Source: JAAXHF01 sp965242605 (GTDB taxonomy: Bacteria > Desulfobacterota > Binatia > Bin18). Taken from it: a stretch of DNA of 64,000 bases. Shown here one piece after another: positions 41,545 to 50,100 of the stretch (positions within the stretch are counted from its first letter, which is position 1; each line of letters begins with the position of its first letter). A program made the translations under genes and the position numbers. The stretch lies in contig CBDESS010000001.1 of NCBI GenBank assembly GCA_965242605.1, forward strand, positions 1,178,001-1,242,000. Reading direction: 5' to 3'. The notes beneath the pieces were generated by a model. That model did no database searches and was not told where the DNA came from. It saw nothing but the letters and a program-made list of their open reading frames with translations.

Positions 41545-43570
41545 GCAGCGTATTCAAAGCGCCCGATACTACCAACGCAGCCGCTACCAGACCATCGCCC
41601 TTGCCCTGGTGTGCGGCGTGCTGGTTGTCGCTCTCACCGTTGTCTATGCGACCGGAACGTCGGTCAGGATCGCGCCGTCGGATGCGGCCCAGAGCGGCTC
41701 CGTCAGCGTTGAAGCCGGCATTGCGGTGGCTGTTTCGGGCGTTGTCTATGCCCTCAGTTCGCAGCCTGTGGTCGCCGTGAGTGCGCCGGGCTTCAGGCCC
41801 GTCCGCCGTCAGATTCAGTCCTATGAACGGGGCGGTGTGATCAACGTCACCCTCCAGGAACTTCCCGGCCGCCTGCTGGCTTTGACCAGCCCGGCCGCCG
41901 AAGGCGCGCGCTGGTCCATCAACGATACTCTGCTGGCCACGGGCAGCCAGTTTGAACGGGAACTCATGCCGGGGGAATACCGGATTGGCGTCAATCATCC
42001 CTATTACGCCCCTGCCGAGCGGCAACTCACTATTGGCCGTGGTGAACAGCTTGAACTCGACATCCCCCTCCAGGCCGTGGATGGCGAACTCGTCATTGAG
42101 TCCCTGCCGGCCGGTGCCACGGTCAGGCTTAACGGCACCAAGGCCGGTACCACACCCTTCCGTCGTCGCCTCAACGGTGGGCGACATCAGATCGATATGT
42201 CACTCACCGGGTATGCGCACATCTCCGACAGTGTTGAGGTGACCAGCGACGCGACCCTGGTCAAACGCTCCTATCGTCTTCGGCGGCCAGGCGCGACCTT
42301 GGCCTTTGAGGTCAGTCCGCGGGGCGGCCATCTTCTTGTCAACGGAAAAAGGGTAAACCCCGCTCAGCACCACGGTGTGCCTGCCAATACCCAAGTTGAC
42401 GTCACCTATCTCAGCCCGGGCTACACCAGACTGACCCGCACTGTGCTTGCCCGGGCCGGGCAGACCACCCGCGTTCGCCTGCATTTGCAGCCTGAGTTCG
42501 GCCGGGTAGACATCCGCTCCCGGCCCCAGACCCGCGTATTCATTGACGGGACGGAAAAAGGGATGACGCCGCTGAGCCTGAACCTGGCCGCCAAACCCCA
42601 AACCCTCTCCCTCAGACGCCGGGGCTACCGGACGATTGACAAACGGATTACGCCGTCAAGCACCCACACGACGGCGATAGACGAAACCTTGGCTACCGAG
42701 CTTGCGGCACGTCTGGCAGAAGCACCCCAGCAGTACACCAACCCTGCCGGCGTGAAAATGGTCCTGTTTCATCCGAGCCCTTTCACGATGGGCGCACCCC
42801 GCCACCAGAGGGGCCAGCGGGCCAATGAGTTTGAGCGGCCCGTGACCCTCACCAAGCCGTTCTATTCAGGCAAATATGAGATCACCAATGCCGAGTTTCG
42901 CCGCTTCAAGCCCGACCACCGCGGGGCTGCCAAGTTGCCCGTGACTTCGGTCCGCTGGGTAGACGCAGCGATGTTCTGCAATTGGCTGAGCCGTCAGGAA
43001 AACCTGTCGCCATTCTATCGCATCACTACCGGCGAACTCCTTGGCATTGACACGACATCGGACGGCTACCGGCTGCTGACCGAAGCCGAATGGGAATGGC
43101 TGGCCCGCCGAGCCGGGCGAAAAGCCGAGACGATTTTCCCCTGGGGTGACGAGTCCATCCTGCCGCCACAGGCCGGCAATGTCGCCGACGAGAGCGCCCA
43201 CGGCAGTATCCCCTTGTACATCCCCAAGTATGTTGACGGCCATGCCGGCCTGGCCCCGGTCGGCAGCTTCCCCGCGGAGGCGTCCGGGCTGCACGACCTG
43301 ACTGGAAACGTCAGCGAATGGGTCCACGACTATTATGCAATTGTGGCCGACCCTGCCCCGGCCAGCCAGTCCGACCCGCTCGGCCCGGCCGCGGGCCGCT
43401 CGCATGTCATCAAAGGCTCAAGTTGGCGGTCCGGCTCACTGACCCCTCTGCGCGCAGCCTATCGAGACGGCCTGCGTGAGGGGCGTGACGATGTGGGGTT
43501 CAGAATAGCCAGATATCTCTATGCCGATAATGAAAACGCAAATGAAAATGCGCATTCTGTACAGAATTAG
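41531..43570 (+). CDS. PEGA-repeat protein with C-terminal sulfatase-modifying-factor (FGE) domain
   Basis: A 679-residue protein. A transmembrane segment (about 21-40, ALALVCGVLVVALTVVYATG) anchors a periplasmic region with several PEGA-type modules (about 140-430; LVIESLPAGATVRLNGTKAG and RVDIRSRPQTRVFIDGTEKG). The C-terminal 220 residues are an FGE-sulfatase domain: SPFTMGAP, YEITNAEFRRF, LLTEAEWEWLARRAG, FPWGDES, GLHDLTGNVSEWVHDYY, KGSSWRSG and VGFRIARY. True formylglycine-generating enzymes use Cys/copper; the required Cys pair is not evident, so this is more likely a binding or structural FGE-fold domain. The ATG at 41531 overlaps the previous gene. Confidence 0.85.
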   Translation: MSRFEQRIQSARYYQRSRYQTIALALVCGVLVVALTVVYATGTSVRIAPSDAAQSGSVSVEAGIAVAVSGVVYALSSQPVVAVSAPGFRPVRRQIQSYERGGVINVTLQELPGRLLALTSPAAEGARWSINDTLLATGSQFERELMPGEYRIGVNHPYYAPAERQLTIGRGEQLELDIPLQAVDGELVIESLPAGATVRLNGTKAGTTPFRRRLNGGRHQIDMSLTGYAHISDSVEVTSDATLVKRSYRLRRPGATLAFEVSPRGGHLLVNGKRVNPAQHHGVPANTQVDVTYLSPGYTRLTRTVLARAGQTTRVRLHLQPEFGRVDIRSRPQTRVFIDGTEKGMTPLSLNLAAKPQTLSLRRRGYRTIDKRITPSSTHTTAIDETLATELAARLAEAPQQYTNPAGVKMVLFHPSPFTMGAPRHQRGQRANEFERPVTLTKPFYSGKYEITNAEFRRFKPDHRGAAKLPVTSVRWVDAAMFCNWLSRQENLSPFYRITTGELLGIDTTSDGYRLLTEAEWEWLARRAGRKAETIFPWGDESILPPQAGNVADESAHGSIPLYIPKYVDGHAGLAPVGSFPAEASGLHDLTGNVSEWVHDYYAIVADPAPASQSDPLGPAAGRSHVIKGSSWRSGSLTPLRAAYRDGLREGRDDVGFRIARYLYADNENANENAHSVQN

Positions 43571-43751
43571 GCCTGGGCTCATTGCCCTGCTGGTCTTGGG
43601 GGTGCTGGCCGCCGCCGGCCTGCTGGCGGTCGCCGTCGCCCAGTCGAACCGCATGTCATTCAGCCTGAACTCCCCGGCGTCATTCCCGGTGGATATAAAG
43701 ATGAAGCGTCTCAACATCTTTGCTCAAAAAGACAAGACGCTTCATCGTTGA
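43521..43751 (+). CDS. Small single-span membrane protein with element-derived tail
   Basis: A protein of up to 76 residues with a transmembrane segment (GLIALLVLGVLAAAGLLAVA) and a short periplasmic part ending NSPASFPVDI. The remaining residues (KMKRLNIFAQKDKTLHR) come from a palindromic element, so the native protein probably ended near PVDI. Several in-frame ATGs (43521, 43530, 43542, 43548) overlap the 3' end of the previous gene. Because of its place between the FGE-fold protein and the channel it is likely a small subunit of the same complex. Confidence 0.6.
   Translation: MPIMKTQMKMRILYRIRPGLIALLVLGVLAAAGLLAVAVAQSNRMSFSLNSPASFPVDIKMKRLNIFAQKDKTLHR
43697..43749 (+). repeat. Palindromic element (family A) between the small membrane protein and the channel gene
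   Basis: A copy of about 53 bp. Arms are AAAGATGAAGCGTC (43697-43710) and GACGCTTCATCGTT (43736-43749), pairing at 13 of 14. Both arms carry AAGC where the aroK copy has AATC, a covarying change. It adds a basic tail to the small membrane protein and precedes the channel gene start. Confidence 0.78.
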
Positions 43752-43770
43752 TGCATCGTCCGTTCTGACC

Positions 43771-44640
43771 ATGACGAAAACCATAGCGAATATCCTGGCC
43801 CTGGTGGTGTCGGTGGTGGGCGTGCATGTCACCTATATCGGCTACATCCGGCCCCAGGCGTCGTTGATTCTTGAGGCTTCACGACAGGCCGGCCAATCGG
43901 CCCCCCGCCACCTCGTCGTCATCCTCAAGGATTACGAGCAAGAAATTTGTCTGATCCTCATGTTGTGGGGAATGTTTCTCATCCTCGTCAAATGCGTTGC
44001 CATTCTCAGGGAACAGTACCTTTTTTCTGTTGACCTGGTTGAAGAAGCCACCCAAGAGGCTCAAAAGGCCAAAGAGACGAACGACAGCGAGCAGGATGTT
44101 CAGGACGCCAGGATTCCCACGAATCCAGAACATCCAGACATCCCGCTCGGCTTGAGCAGCACCCTGAAAACGCTCGAAACCCTGCCCCCCGATATCCGGG
44201 AAACGCCCCTGGTCAGGACCCTGATGACCAGCCTGCGCCGCTTCCTCATCACCCGGGATGTCCAGAACACGTCTGACGCCATCGAGTCCAGCGTTGAGGC
44301 GCTGGCACTCAAACAGGATGCTGAGAACTCCATGATCCGCTACCTTATCTGGGCCATCCCGTCGATCGGCTTTATCGGAACCGTGCGCGGTATCGGGCAG
44401 GCGCTGTCTCAGGCCGACCAAGCCCTTGCTGGTGACATCGCCGGGATGACCGAGAGCCTTGGCATTGCGTTCAACTCTACCCTGGTGGCGCTGTTGATCA
44501 GCATCGCCCTGATGTTCATGTTGCACCAGCTCCAACGGCTGCAAGATACCCTGGTGGTGGATACCCAGGACTATTGCGAGGCATTCCTGCTCAACCGCAT
44601 CAGCTCCCAGGATTCAGGGCTGGACCGGGCCGAATCCTGA
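43771..44640 (+). CDS. MotA/TolQ/ExbB-family proton channel subunit
   Basis: A 289-residue membrane protein. One N-terminal transmembrane segment (ANILALVVSVVGVHVTYIGY), one near residue 60 (LILMLWGMFLILVKCVAIL), and the MotA/TolQ/ExbB core near the C-terminus: YLIWAIPSIGFIGTVRGIGQ, then AGMTESLGIAFNSTLVALLI. In that core GFIGTVxGI and the A(F/L)xTTLxG-like segment line the ion path. Between about residues 95 and 135 is a hydrophilic insertion with palindrome B (DARIPTNPEHPDIPL). Start at the ATG at 43771; an upstream ATG at 43720 lies in the element. It would energise the complex with the two downstream vWA proteins. Confidence 0.88.
   Translation: MTKTIANILALVVSVVGVHVTYIGYIRPQASLILEASRQAGQSAPRHLVVILKDYEQEICLILMLWGMFLILVKCVAILREQYLFSVDLVEEATQEAQKAKETNDSEQDVQDARIPTNPEHPDIPLGLSSTLKTLETLPPDIRETPLVRTLMTSLRRFLITRDVQNTSDAIESSVEALALKQDAENSMIRYLIWAIPSIGFIGTVRGIGQALSQADQALAGDIAGMTESLGIAFNSTLVALLISIALMFMLHQLQRLQDTLVVDTQDYCEAFLLNRISSQDSGLDRAES
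44094..44135 (+). repeat. Palindromic element (family B) in the channel gene
   Basis: Outer arms GGATGTTC (44094-44101) / GAACATCC (44128-44135) and inner arms GGATTC (44111-44116) / GAATCC (44121-44126) are perfect. It is in frame and encodes part of the cytoplasmic linker (VQDARIPTNPEHP). Confidence 0.6.
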
Positions 44641-44656
44641 CAATCCTGTCCATCCA
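44608..44656 (+). repeat. Palindromic element (family B) covering the channel gene stop
   Basis: Arms CAGGATTC (44608-44615) and GAATCCTG (44632-44639) flank the last codons (GLDRAES) and include the first bases of the TGA; the tail AATCCTGTCCATCCAGATAT matches the ends of the other family B copies. It sits just before the next ATG at 44660. Confidence 0.5.
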
Positions 44657-44659
44657 GAT

Positions 44660-45724
44660 ATGAGGCGGCGGCGTAGTACACAGGGCTTCAATATCGCCTT
44701 CCTGGACATCATGTCGTGCGGGTTGGGGGCGATTGTGCTCGTGTTCATGCTTGTCAAAGACGATGTCGAGCAATCCGTGCCCGAGACCACCCTGCTCGAG
44801 GCCGACCTGAGCCGCCTTGAGCAGCTCCATCAGCACCTCCGCCGCACTATCCAAGACCTCGACGATCAGAGCAGCGTGGCGAACAGCCGCCTTCAGTCCA
44901 TCTCCGAGGCCCTGTCACGGCTGCAACACGAGGCCGACAAGAACCGCGACGCGGCAGAGGCCAAGCGAAGACAGGTGGCGGCACTCGAAGAGACGATCAC
45001 GCACACCAATATCGCCACCAGATCAGATGTGATCGAGATTCCCAAGGCCGGCAAAGAGACCTACCTCATTGGTCTCAAGGTCGAAGGCCGGAAAATCGGC
45101 CTGCTCGTTGACCGCAGCGCCTCCATGACCGATGAAACCCTCCTGGCGGTCATTCGCCGCAAAAACTCCTCAGACCGCGAGAAAAAAGCCGGTCCCAAAT
45201 GGCAGCGTACCAAAGAGATCGTCAGTTGGCTGCTGGCCCGCCTGCCCGACCGCTCGCAGGTCAGCGTCATCACCTACAACGACACCGCCAGCCACCTCGG
45301 CGGTACCAACTGGAAGCCGAGCCGCGACCCCGCCAGCCTGGAGCACATTCTGCGTGACCTCGAAGCCGTCGTCCCCTCCGGCCCGACCAACCTCCAGGCC
45401 GGCCTCAAAGCTATGTACGCCCTGGCCCCCACCAACCTCTATGTCGTGACCGACGGCCTGCCGACCCAGGGCAGTTCGGGCTACCAGAGCCTCAACCCGT
45501 TTGCCGCCTGCGGCGCGCTGTGGGGCCGCTCCAATAGCATATCCGGCGAATGTCGGGCCAGGCTCTTCCGGCACACGGTCCAACACACCCGGGCGGCGTC
45601 TGGCCCGCCGGTCAACGTGATCCTGCTGCCGATTGAGGGCGACCCCGGTGCCGCGGTCGAGTACTGGCTGTGGACGGCCACCTCGGGCGGCCTGCTCATC
45701 ACTCCCGCAGAGAGGTGGCCATGA
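44660..45724 (+). CDS. Membrane-anchored von Willebrand A protein 1
   Basis: A 354-residue protein. Its N-terminus has the motif FNIAFLDIMSCGLGAIVLVF, a membrane segment that resembles the single span of ExbD/MotB-type partners. A coiled coil follows (about 40-120, LSRLEQLHQHLRRTIQDLDD). The vWA domain at about 140-354 has a metal-ion-dependent adhesion site: DRSASMTDE, the Thr of GPTNLQAG and VVTDGLPTQG. The start codon follows the channel gene by 19 nt. By position it replaces the usual ExbD/TolR subunit (inference). Confidence 0.85.
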   Translation: MRRRRSTQGFNIAFLDIMSCGLGAIVLVFMLVKDDVEQSVPETTLLEADLSRLEQLHQHLRRTIQDLDDQSSVANSRLQSISEALSRLQHEADKNRDAAEAKRRQVAALEETITHTNIATRSDVIEIPKAGKETYLIGLKVEGRKIGLLVDRSASMTDETLLAVIRRKNSSDREKKAGPKWQRTKEIVSWLLARLPDRSQVSVITYNDTASHLGGTNWKPSRDPASLEHILRDLEAVVPSGPTNLQAGLKAMYALAPTNLYVVTDGLPTQGSSGYQSLNPFAACGALWGRSNSISGECRARLFRHTVQHTRAASGPPVNVILLPIEGDPGAAVEYWLWTATSGGLLITPAERWP

Positions 45725-45759
45725 AACGGTACCCGTGATACCAGCAATGTGAGTCCGAA

Positions 45760-46704
45760 ATGCGGTCATCTTTTAAGTCAGAGCGCCGTTCGTTCGATAT
45801 TTTCAGCCTGTCGTTTTTGGACATTGTGTCGTGCGGATTCGGCGCGGTGATCCTGCTCGTCCTGATCTCCGATTTTTCAGAGGCGGTCACGTCCCCCCGG
45901 ACAGAGGCCCTGCTGAGGGATATTCTGGCCGCCCAGGCCGTTGCCGACACCCTGCAATCTGAGCTTGCTGACAAGCGGCGAGAGGCCGCGGCGCATGACA
46001 CCGCCCTGGCCCAACTGCGGGCCGCGGCTGAGGCGGCCCGCCGGAGCCTCAAGACGAGCACAGACGAGAACCAGACATTGGACAGCAATCTGGCCGGGCT
46101 GACGCTGGTCGAACAATCCATACGCCGCGCCGCGGTGCAACAGCAGACTGCCGAGGAAAGCGACGAGGAGGTAGGCGGCATCCCGGTCGACAGCGACTAC
46201 GTCATCTTCATCGTTGACACGTCCGGCAGCATGCAGCAAATCTGGAGCCGGGTGACCCGGGAACTTGAGAATGTCATGACCATTCACCCCAGGATCAAAG
46301 GCTTCCAGATTCTTAACGACAACGGCGCGCATCTGCTCTCGGCCTATGCCGGACGCTGGATTCCTGACACCCCGAGACGACGCCAGAGCGTCATCAGGCT
46401 GTTCAGGACCTGGAGCAGCACATCCAACAGCAGCCCGGTTGAAGGACTCCACATCGCCTTGCAGCGTTACGCGAGGCCCGGCCTCAAGCTCTCCATCTAT
46501 ATCTTTGGCGACGACTACACCGGCGGCTCCTACGACCCGGTCATCGAGGCCCTGGCCCGGCTCAACACTGCCAACGGACAACGCCTGGCCAAGGTCCACG
46601 CCGTCGGCTTTATCTCCCCCCACACCACGGAGCGTTTTCCCGTCCTGATGCGTGAGTTGACCCGCCAGAACGGCGGCACCTTCCTCGCCCTGCCGGTCCG
46701 CTGA
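45760..46704 (+). CDS. Membrane-anchored von Willebrand A protein 2
   Basis: A 314-residue protein with the same plan as the preceding gene: membrane motif FDIFSLSFLDIVSCGFGAVI, an alpha-helical coiled coil (about 45-125), then a vWA domain with VIFIVDTSGSMQQIWSRV (DxSxS) and YIFGDDYTGGSYDP near the end. The shared FLDIxSCGxGA membrane motif with the first vWA protein suggests paralogous subunits in one complex. It is the last gene of the cluster and is convergent with the matrixin gene (15 bp apart). Confidence 0.85.
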   Translation: MRSSFKSERRSFDIFSLSFLDIVSCGFGAVILLVLISDFSEAVTSPRTEALLRDILAAQAVADTLQSELADKRREAAAHDTALAQLRAAAEAARRSLKTSTDENQTLDSNLAGLTLVEQSIRRAAVQQQTAEESDEEVGGIPVDSDYVIFIVDTSGSMQQIWSRVTRELENVMTIHPRIKGFQILNDNGAHLLSAYAGRWIPDTPRRRQSVIRLFRTWSSTSNSSPVEGLHIALQRYARPGLKLSIYIFGDDYTGGSYDPVIEALARLNTANGQRLAKVHAVGFISPHTTERFPVLMRELTRQNGGTFLALPVR

Positions 46705-46719
46705 CCCCCCCCTCCTTTC

Positions 46720-47769
46720 TTACCGCATCCCATCAATAACAAAGTTCTGAGAACTCTCTTCCCAACGGATGGAGGTTTCCCGGCCGACACGGGGGAAGTC
46801 CGGCACAATATAGGACCCCTGGAGTCCACGTACAAACTCCTCCCCAAGCGTGGTAACGGTAAACCGGACAGCCCGGACGGATCTCCCGTCGACATACAAG
46901 CGGAGGGTATGCGTACCGTTCCCAAACAGGTTCCAGTTCACCAGCGTCCCAAAGCCGGTGTTGATATCCCCGCACACTGCCCGGGTGTCACTCCGAGGCG
47001 TTCCATACACCAGCCGCATCTTCGGCTGATTATCAATCCGTACCTCGACCGTCCTTGCGGCACAGACCCAGCCGGAGATGAGGCCGATCCCGCTCTTGAA
47101 GGCGTTGGCGTGAGGGTTTTCCAAAAAGAATCGGGGAGCGGGGCGGGGAGCAGGGCGGGGAGCCGGAGCGGGGGCCGACTGCTTGCGGCCGTAGATCGCC
47201 CGAATCCCGGCAAGGTCGTCCGGCTGGAGGGTGAAGAGATGGCTTATGAAGCTCTGCATGATTGCCGGCTGTGTCTGGCCATACTCATCGGGATGATCCA
47301 GTCCCAGGACGTGGCCCAGTTCGTGGAGCAGGACACGCCGGAAGTCCTTGGGCGAGTCCCGGTGCCGGCCGTCATACGCGGCCCATGGAAGGTCGATATT
47401 GAAGAGGATATCCGCTTCCAGGATCTGGCCGGTCGGTAAGGAACGGGAAGCGGTGGCAGCAAGCGTTCTCGGCCCCCACTGCCTCCCACCGCAAAGACTG
47501 TGGCTGAACTCTATACTGTTGATTCCGTCTCCGGCGCATAAACCTGGAGAAAAGCTGCCTGCCCTTGTGGTAAAAGAGAATTGCGCTCCAGCCCCGTTCC
47601 AGGCATTGACTGCCTTGTGTACCTCGGTAAGCCAGCCTGCCATGTTCGGATGGAGAGTCATAGCCACTGTTTTCGGGCTCCAATACCACACAGGCACAAA
47701 TGCCTCACTTCCCCCGCCCGTGGCAAGCAGGATGAGCCCGACTATCGCCAGCATCATGCGCTTAGTCAT
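46720..47769 (-). CDS. Secreted matrixin-type zinc metalloprotease
   Basis: A 349-residue protein with a signal peptide (MMLAIVGLILLATGGGSEAF). The catalytic domain (about 25-200) carries the zinc motif VLLHELGHVLGLDH, and a following MQSF is the Met-turn region. A Pro/Ala linker (about 200-225) leads to a C-terminal beta domain with SGWVCAARTVEVRIDNQPKM and NGTHTLRLYVDG, like carbohydrate-binding or adhesion modules. AAAGGAGG precedes the ATG at 47769. The start overlaps the stop of a small upstream frame. Confidence 0.88.
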   Translation of the reverse strand: MTKRMMLAIVGLILLATGGGSEAFVPVWYWSPKTVAMTLHPNMAGWLTEVHKAVNAWNGAGAQFSFTTRAGSFSPGLCAGDGINSIEFSHSLCGGRQWGPRTLAATASRSLPTGQILEADILFNIDLPWAAYDGRHRDSPKDFRRVLLHELGHVLGLDHPDEYGQTQPAIMQSFISHLFTLQPDDLAGIRAIYGRKQSAPAPAPRPAPRPAPRFFLENPHANAFKSGIGLISGWVCAARTVEVRIDNQPKMRLVYGTPRSDTRAVCGDINTGFGTLVNWNLFGNGTHTLRLYVDGRSVRAVRFTVTTLGEEFVRGLQGSYIVPDFPRVGRETSIRWEESSQNFVIDGMR

Positions 47770-47920
47770 GGGCTGCCTCCTTTGCGACAGCCGCCGCAAA
47801 GGCCTCCAAGGTCACGGGTGAGGCGGCCGCCTGACGTAAGGTCTGCACAGACTGGCCGTCGTGCACCAGCTCGCCAGCGCCTGCCGGCAGGCTGATCTGC
47901 ACCTTCCCACCGTGGGGCAC
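47762..47920 (-). CDS. Small protein between MT-A70 and matrixin genes
   Basis: A 52-residue frame with a GTG start overlapping the MT-A70 stop (TAGTG) and a stop overlapping the matrixin ATG. It reads MPHGGKVQISLPAGAGELV and ends LEAFAAAVAKEAAHD, an amphipathic helical tail. No family recognised. The two overlaps argue for translation, but codon evidence alone is weak. Confidence 0.45.
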   Translation of the reverse strand: MPHGGKVQISLPAGAGELVHDGQSVQTLRQAAASPVTLEAFAAAVAKEAAHD

Positions 47921-48555
47921 TACCCTGCTGCCAGTTGTCGCGTCGCTCCAAGTGCTCTCTGGCCATTGATCAACTCCCGCATGTCCTGCAGGTGGTGGTG
48001 CGGAATATCGTGCCCCCAGGCATCCCATCCGGTGGAATAGCCGCGGGCGAACAGTTCGAGCTTTTTCTGCACGGGGAACATGGCCTCAATGCGCCTGCGC
48101 ACTTCATCCGGCTTGGTGGAATGCTGCTGGCGAGGGGAGACGACCAATTGCCGCATGTTCCTGGCTCCCCGGGGACGAGGAATGCGGCCACGCTTGAACA
48201 CCAGGCACAACTCGCATTGGCTCATGGTGTAGTAGCCAGGATTGACCTTGTCCTTCTGCCAGACAAAAGCAACAGTTGCCCACTGGAAGCCCCAATCGCG
48301 CCCCAGGTCGATGGCCTGGTCTAAATGCGGGCTGCTGGACCACATGAACAGGAGGCAGTCATCGTCCACAACCTCTCCCACCGGCAAATGCCTCAACGTG
48401 TCGAGCGTGACGGTGGGGTAATGGGACAGCGCCCCACCAGTTGACCTGCCGCCTTTGCCATTGTGCTGAGTTTGCCCCTTGTAATCCCAAGGGGGGTCAG
48501 CGTAGATGATCTGGTATCTGCTCTTCGGCAGTGGGTGGAACAGCGCGTGGTTCAT
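47920..48555 (-). CDS. MT-A70-family adenine methyltransferase
   Basis: A 211-residue enzyme with the catalytic motif IIYADPPWDYKGQTQ and the downstream VAFVWQKDKVNPGYY, CELCLVFKRGRIPRP and KPDEVRRRIEAMFP patterns of MT-A70 proteins (N6-adenine methylation of DNA or RNA). Its size fits phage- or plasmid-borne DNA methyltransferases. No restriction gene adjoins it. The 269 bp upstream (48556-48824) hold no recognisable gene. Confidence 0.88.
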   Translation of the reverse strand: MNHALFHPLPKSRYQIIYADPPWDYKGQTQHNGKGGRSTGGALSHYPTVTLDTLRHLPVGEVVDDDCLLFMWSSSPHLDQAIDLGRDWGFQWATVAFVWQKDKVNPGYYTMSQCELCLVFKRGRIPRPRGARNMRQLVVSPRQQHSTKPDEVRRRIEAMFPVQKKLELFARGYSTGWDAWGHDIPHHHLQDMRELINGQRALGATRQLAAG

Positions 48556-48824
48556 GCTGTCAACTCCCTGCGGGTGATGGTTTTGCCTGTGGAATCCAGG
48601 AACAGCGTTTCCAGGCGAAACGTCGTTGCCCCGAGGCTGTTCTATTCAGCGGGTAGCCCGGCAGTGCGCAGGAAAGACTATACTATGGGTGGGGGAGAGT
48701 GCCAAGTTGTGGCACGGCAGTGCGCCGGAGAAAGTTCAAGCCTGATGCGGCCCCTGGCCTCTGAGCTGAACAATGCCGTACGGTAAGGTGAGGGGGGATG
48801 GAGATGTCCTGCGGCTTGCCGCTG

Positions 48825-50024
48825 TCAGTCGGCGACGAGCGGCTCTTTGTCCGCCGCCGTCGGCCCGGTCGGTGCGGCCGGCAGGCTGGTCAAGACATAA
48901 CAGGCAAGCGTTACCAGCAGGCCGAACAGGCCGCCGCTGTAGAACACGCCGCTCAGGCTGTAGAAATCACTGACCAGGCCGAACAGCATCGGTCCGACCG
49001 TCATCCCAAAGCTGTGGACCGTCAGCAGCAGGCTCATCACCGTCCCCATGCCAAAACCCCTGGCGTTCTCCATAGCGATCGCCATGTGGGCCGGATAGGC
49101 CAGACCAAACGCCGCCCCGACGAGCAGATTGAGCACGACCAGATGCCAATAGGTGGCGGCAAAGGGAAACAGGGCCAGCGATACCGCGCTGACCAGTCCA
49201 CCGATCACAATCAGCGTGAGCTTATGCTTGACCCGGTCAGCCAGCCGACCGCACGGGGCTTGAAGGACGGTGCTGACCAGCACATTGAGCGAGATCAGCA
49301 GACCGATCTGAGAGGTGCTGAGCGCCAGCAACCCGGCGGCCAACAGGGGCACAAAGACCCAGATGGCCGCGTTGGCCGCGGCGTAGCTGAGCCGAAAGAC
49401 CGCCATGCCGACCAACGGAGTGCGCGAAAACATCTCACGCACGCGAAGCTGAGTGCTGGTCCGGGTCTTTGCCTCGTGGTGTACCTCGGGGAGAAACAGC
49501 CACAGCAGGATGAGAGACAGCAGGCTCAGCAGACCCAGCAGCATGAAGCTGGCCTGCATGGTGTACAGGTCTCTGACCACCCCACCCAGCACCGGCCCGC
49601 CGGCTACCCCGCCCAGAAACGCGGTGTTGATATAGCCGCTGTAGGTTCCCTCTTTGCCCTTGGGGGTCAGGTCGCCGACATAGGCCATGGAGATAGGCTG
49701 GACCATTGCCGTCGCTACGCCCTGGAGGGCCATGACCAGGGTCAGGACAAACAGGCTGTTGGCCAGCAAAAAGGCGACCGAGGCCGCGCCGTAACAGGCC
49801 AGACCCCACAGCAGAAAGGCTTTCCGACCGCGCCGGTCGGAGGCCCGGCCAATAAACGGCAGCAAAAAGGTGCGCGAGGCCGAGTGCGCACCAAACAGGA
49901 GCCCGATGGTCAGGCCCTCGGCTCCAAACTGCTGGGAGTACAGCGGGATGAACGGTATGACCACGCCGTTGCCCAGCATGGTCGCAAAGATGGCCAGCGA
50001 CAGAACGAACAGGCCGCGCGTCAT
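48825..50024 (-). CDS. MFS transporter
   Basis: A 399-residue protein with about 12 transmembrane segments in two halves. The MFS loop 2-3 motif is GRASDRRGRKAFLLWGLACY; the second half has APCGRLADRVKHKLTLIVIG at the matching place. The start at the ATG at 50024 (MTRGLFVLSLAIF) is placed at the first membrane helix. Best match in style is drug- or metabolite-efflux MFS. It follows a CoA-transferase gene on the same strand with a 76-bp gap. Confidence 0.88.
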   Translation of the reverse strand: MTRGLFVLSLAIFATMLGNGVVIPFIPLYSQQFGAEGLTIGLLFGAHSASRTFLLPFIGRASDRRGRKAFLLWGLACYGAASVAFLLANSLFVLTLVMALQGVATAMVQPISMAYVGDLTPKGKEGTYSGYINTAFLGGVAGGPVLGGVVRDLYTMQASFMLLGLLSLLSLILLWLFLPEVHHEAKTRTSTQLRVREMFSRTPLVGMAVFRLSYAAANAAIWVFVPLLAAGLLALSTSQIGLLISLNVLVSTVLQAPCGRLADRVKHKLTLIVIGGLVSAVSLALFPFAATYWHLVVLNLLVGAAFGLAYPAHMAIAMENARGFGMGTVMSLLLTVHSFGMTVGPMLFGLVSDFYSLSGVFYSGGLFGLLVTLACYVLTSLPAAPTGPTAADKEPLVAD

Positions 50025-50100
50025 GCGTGCCCCGGTGCGGACGGCTGCCGACGAAAAGGGCAGGCCCCTCGGGTTGTCCCGCACGGCCCCGGATACGGCA

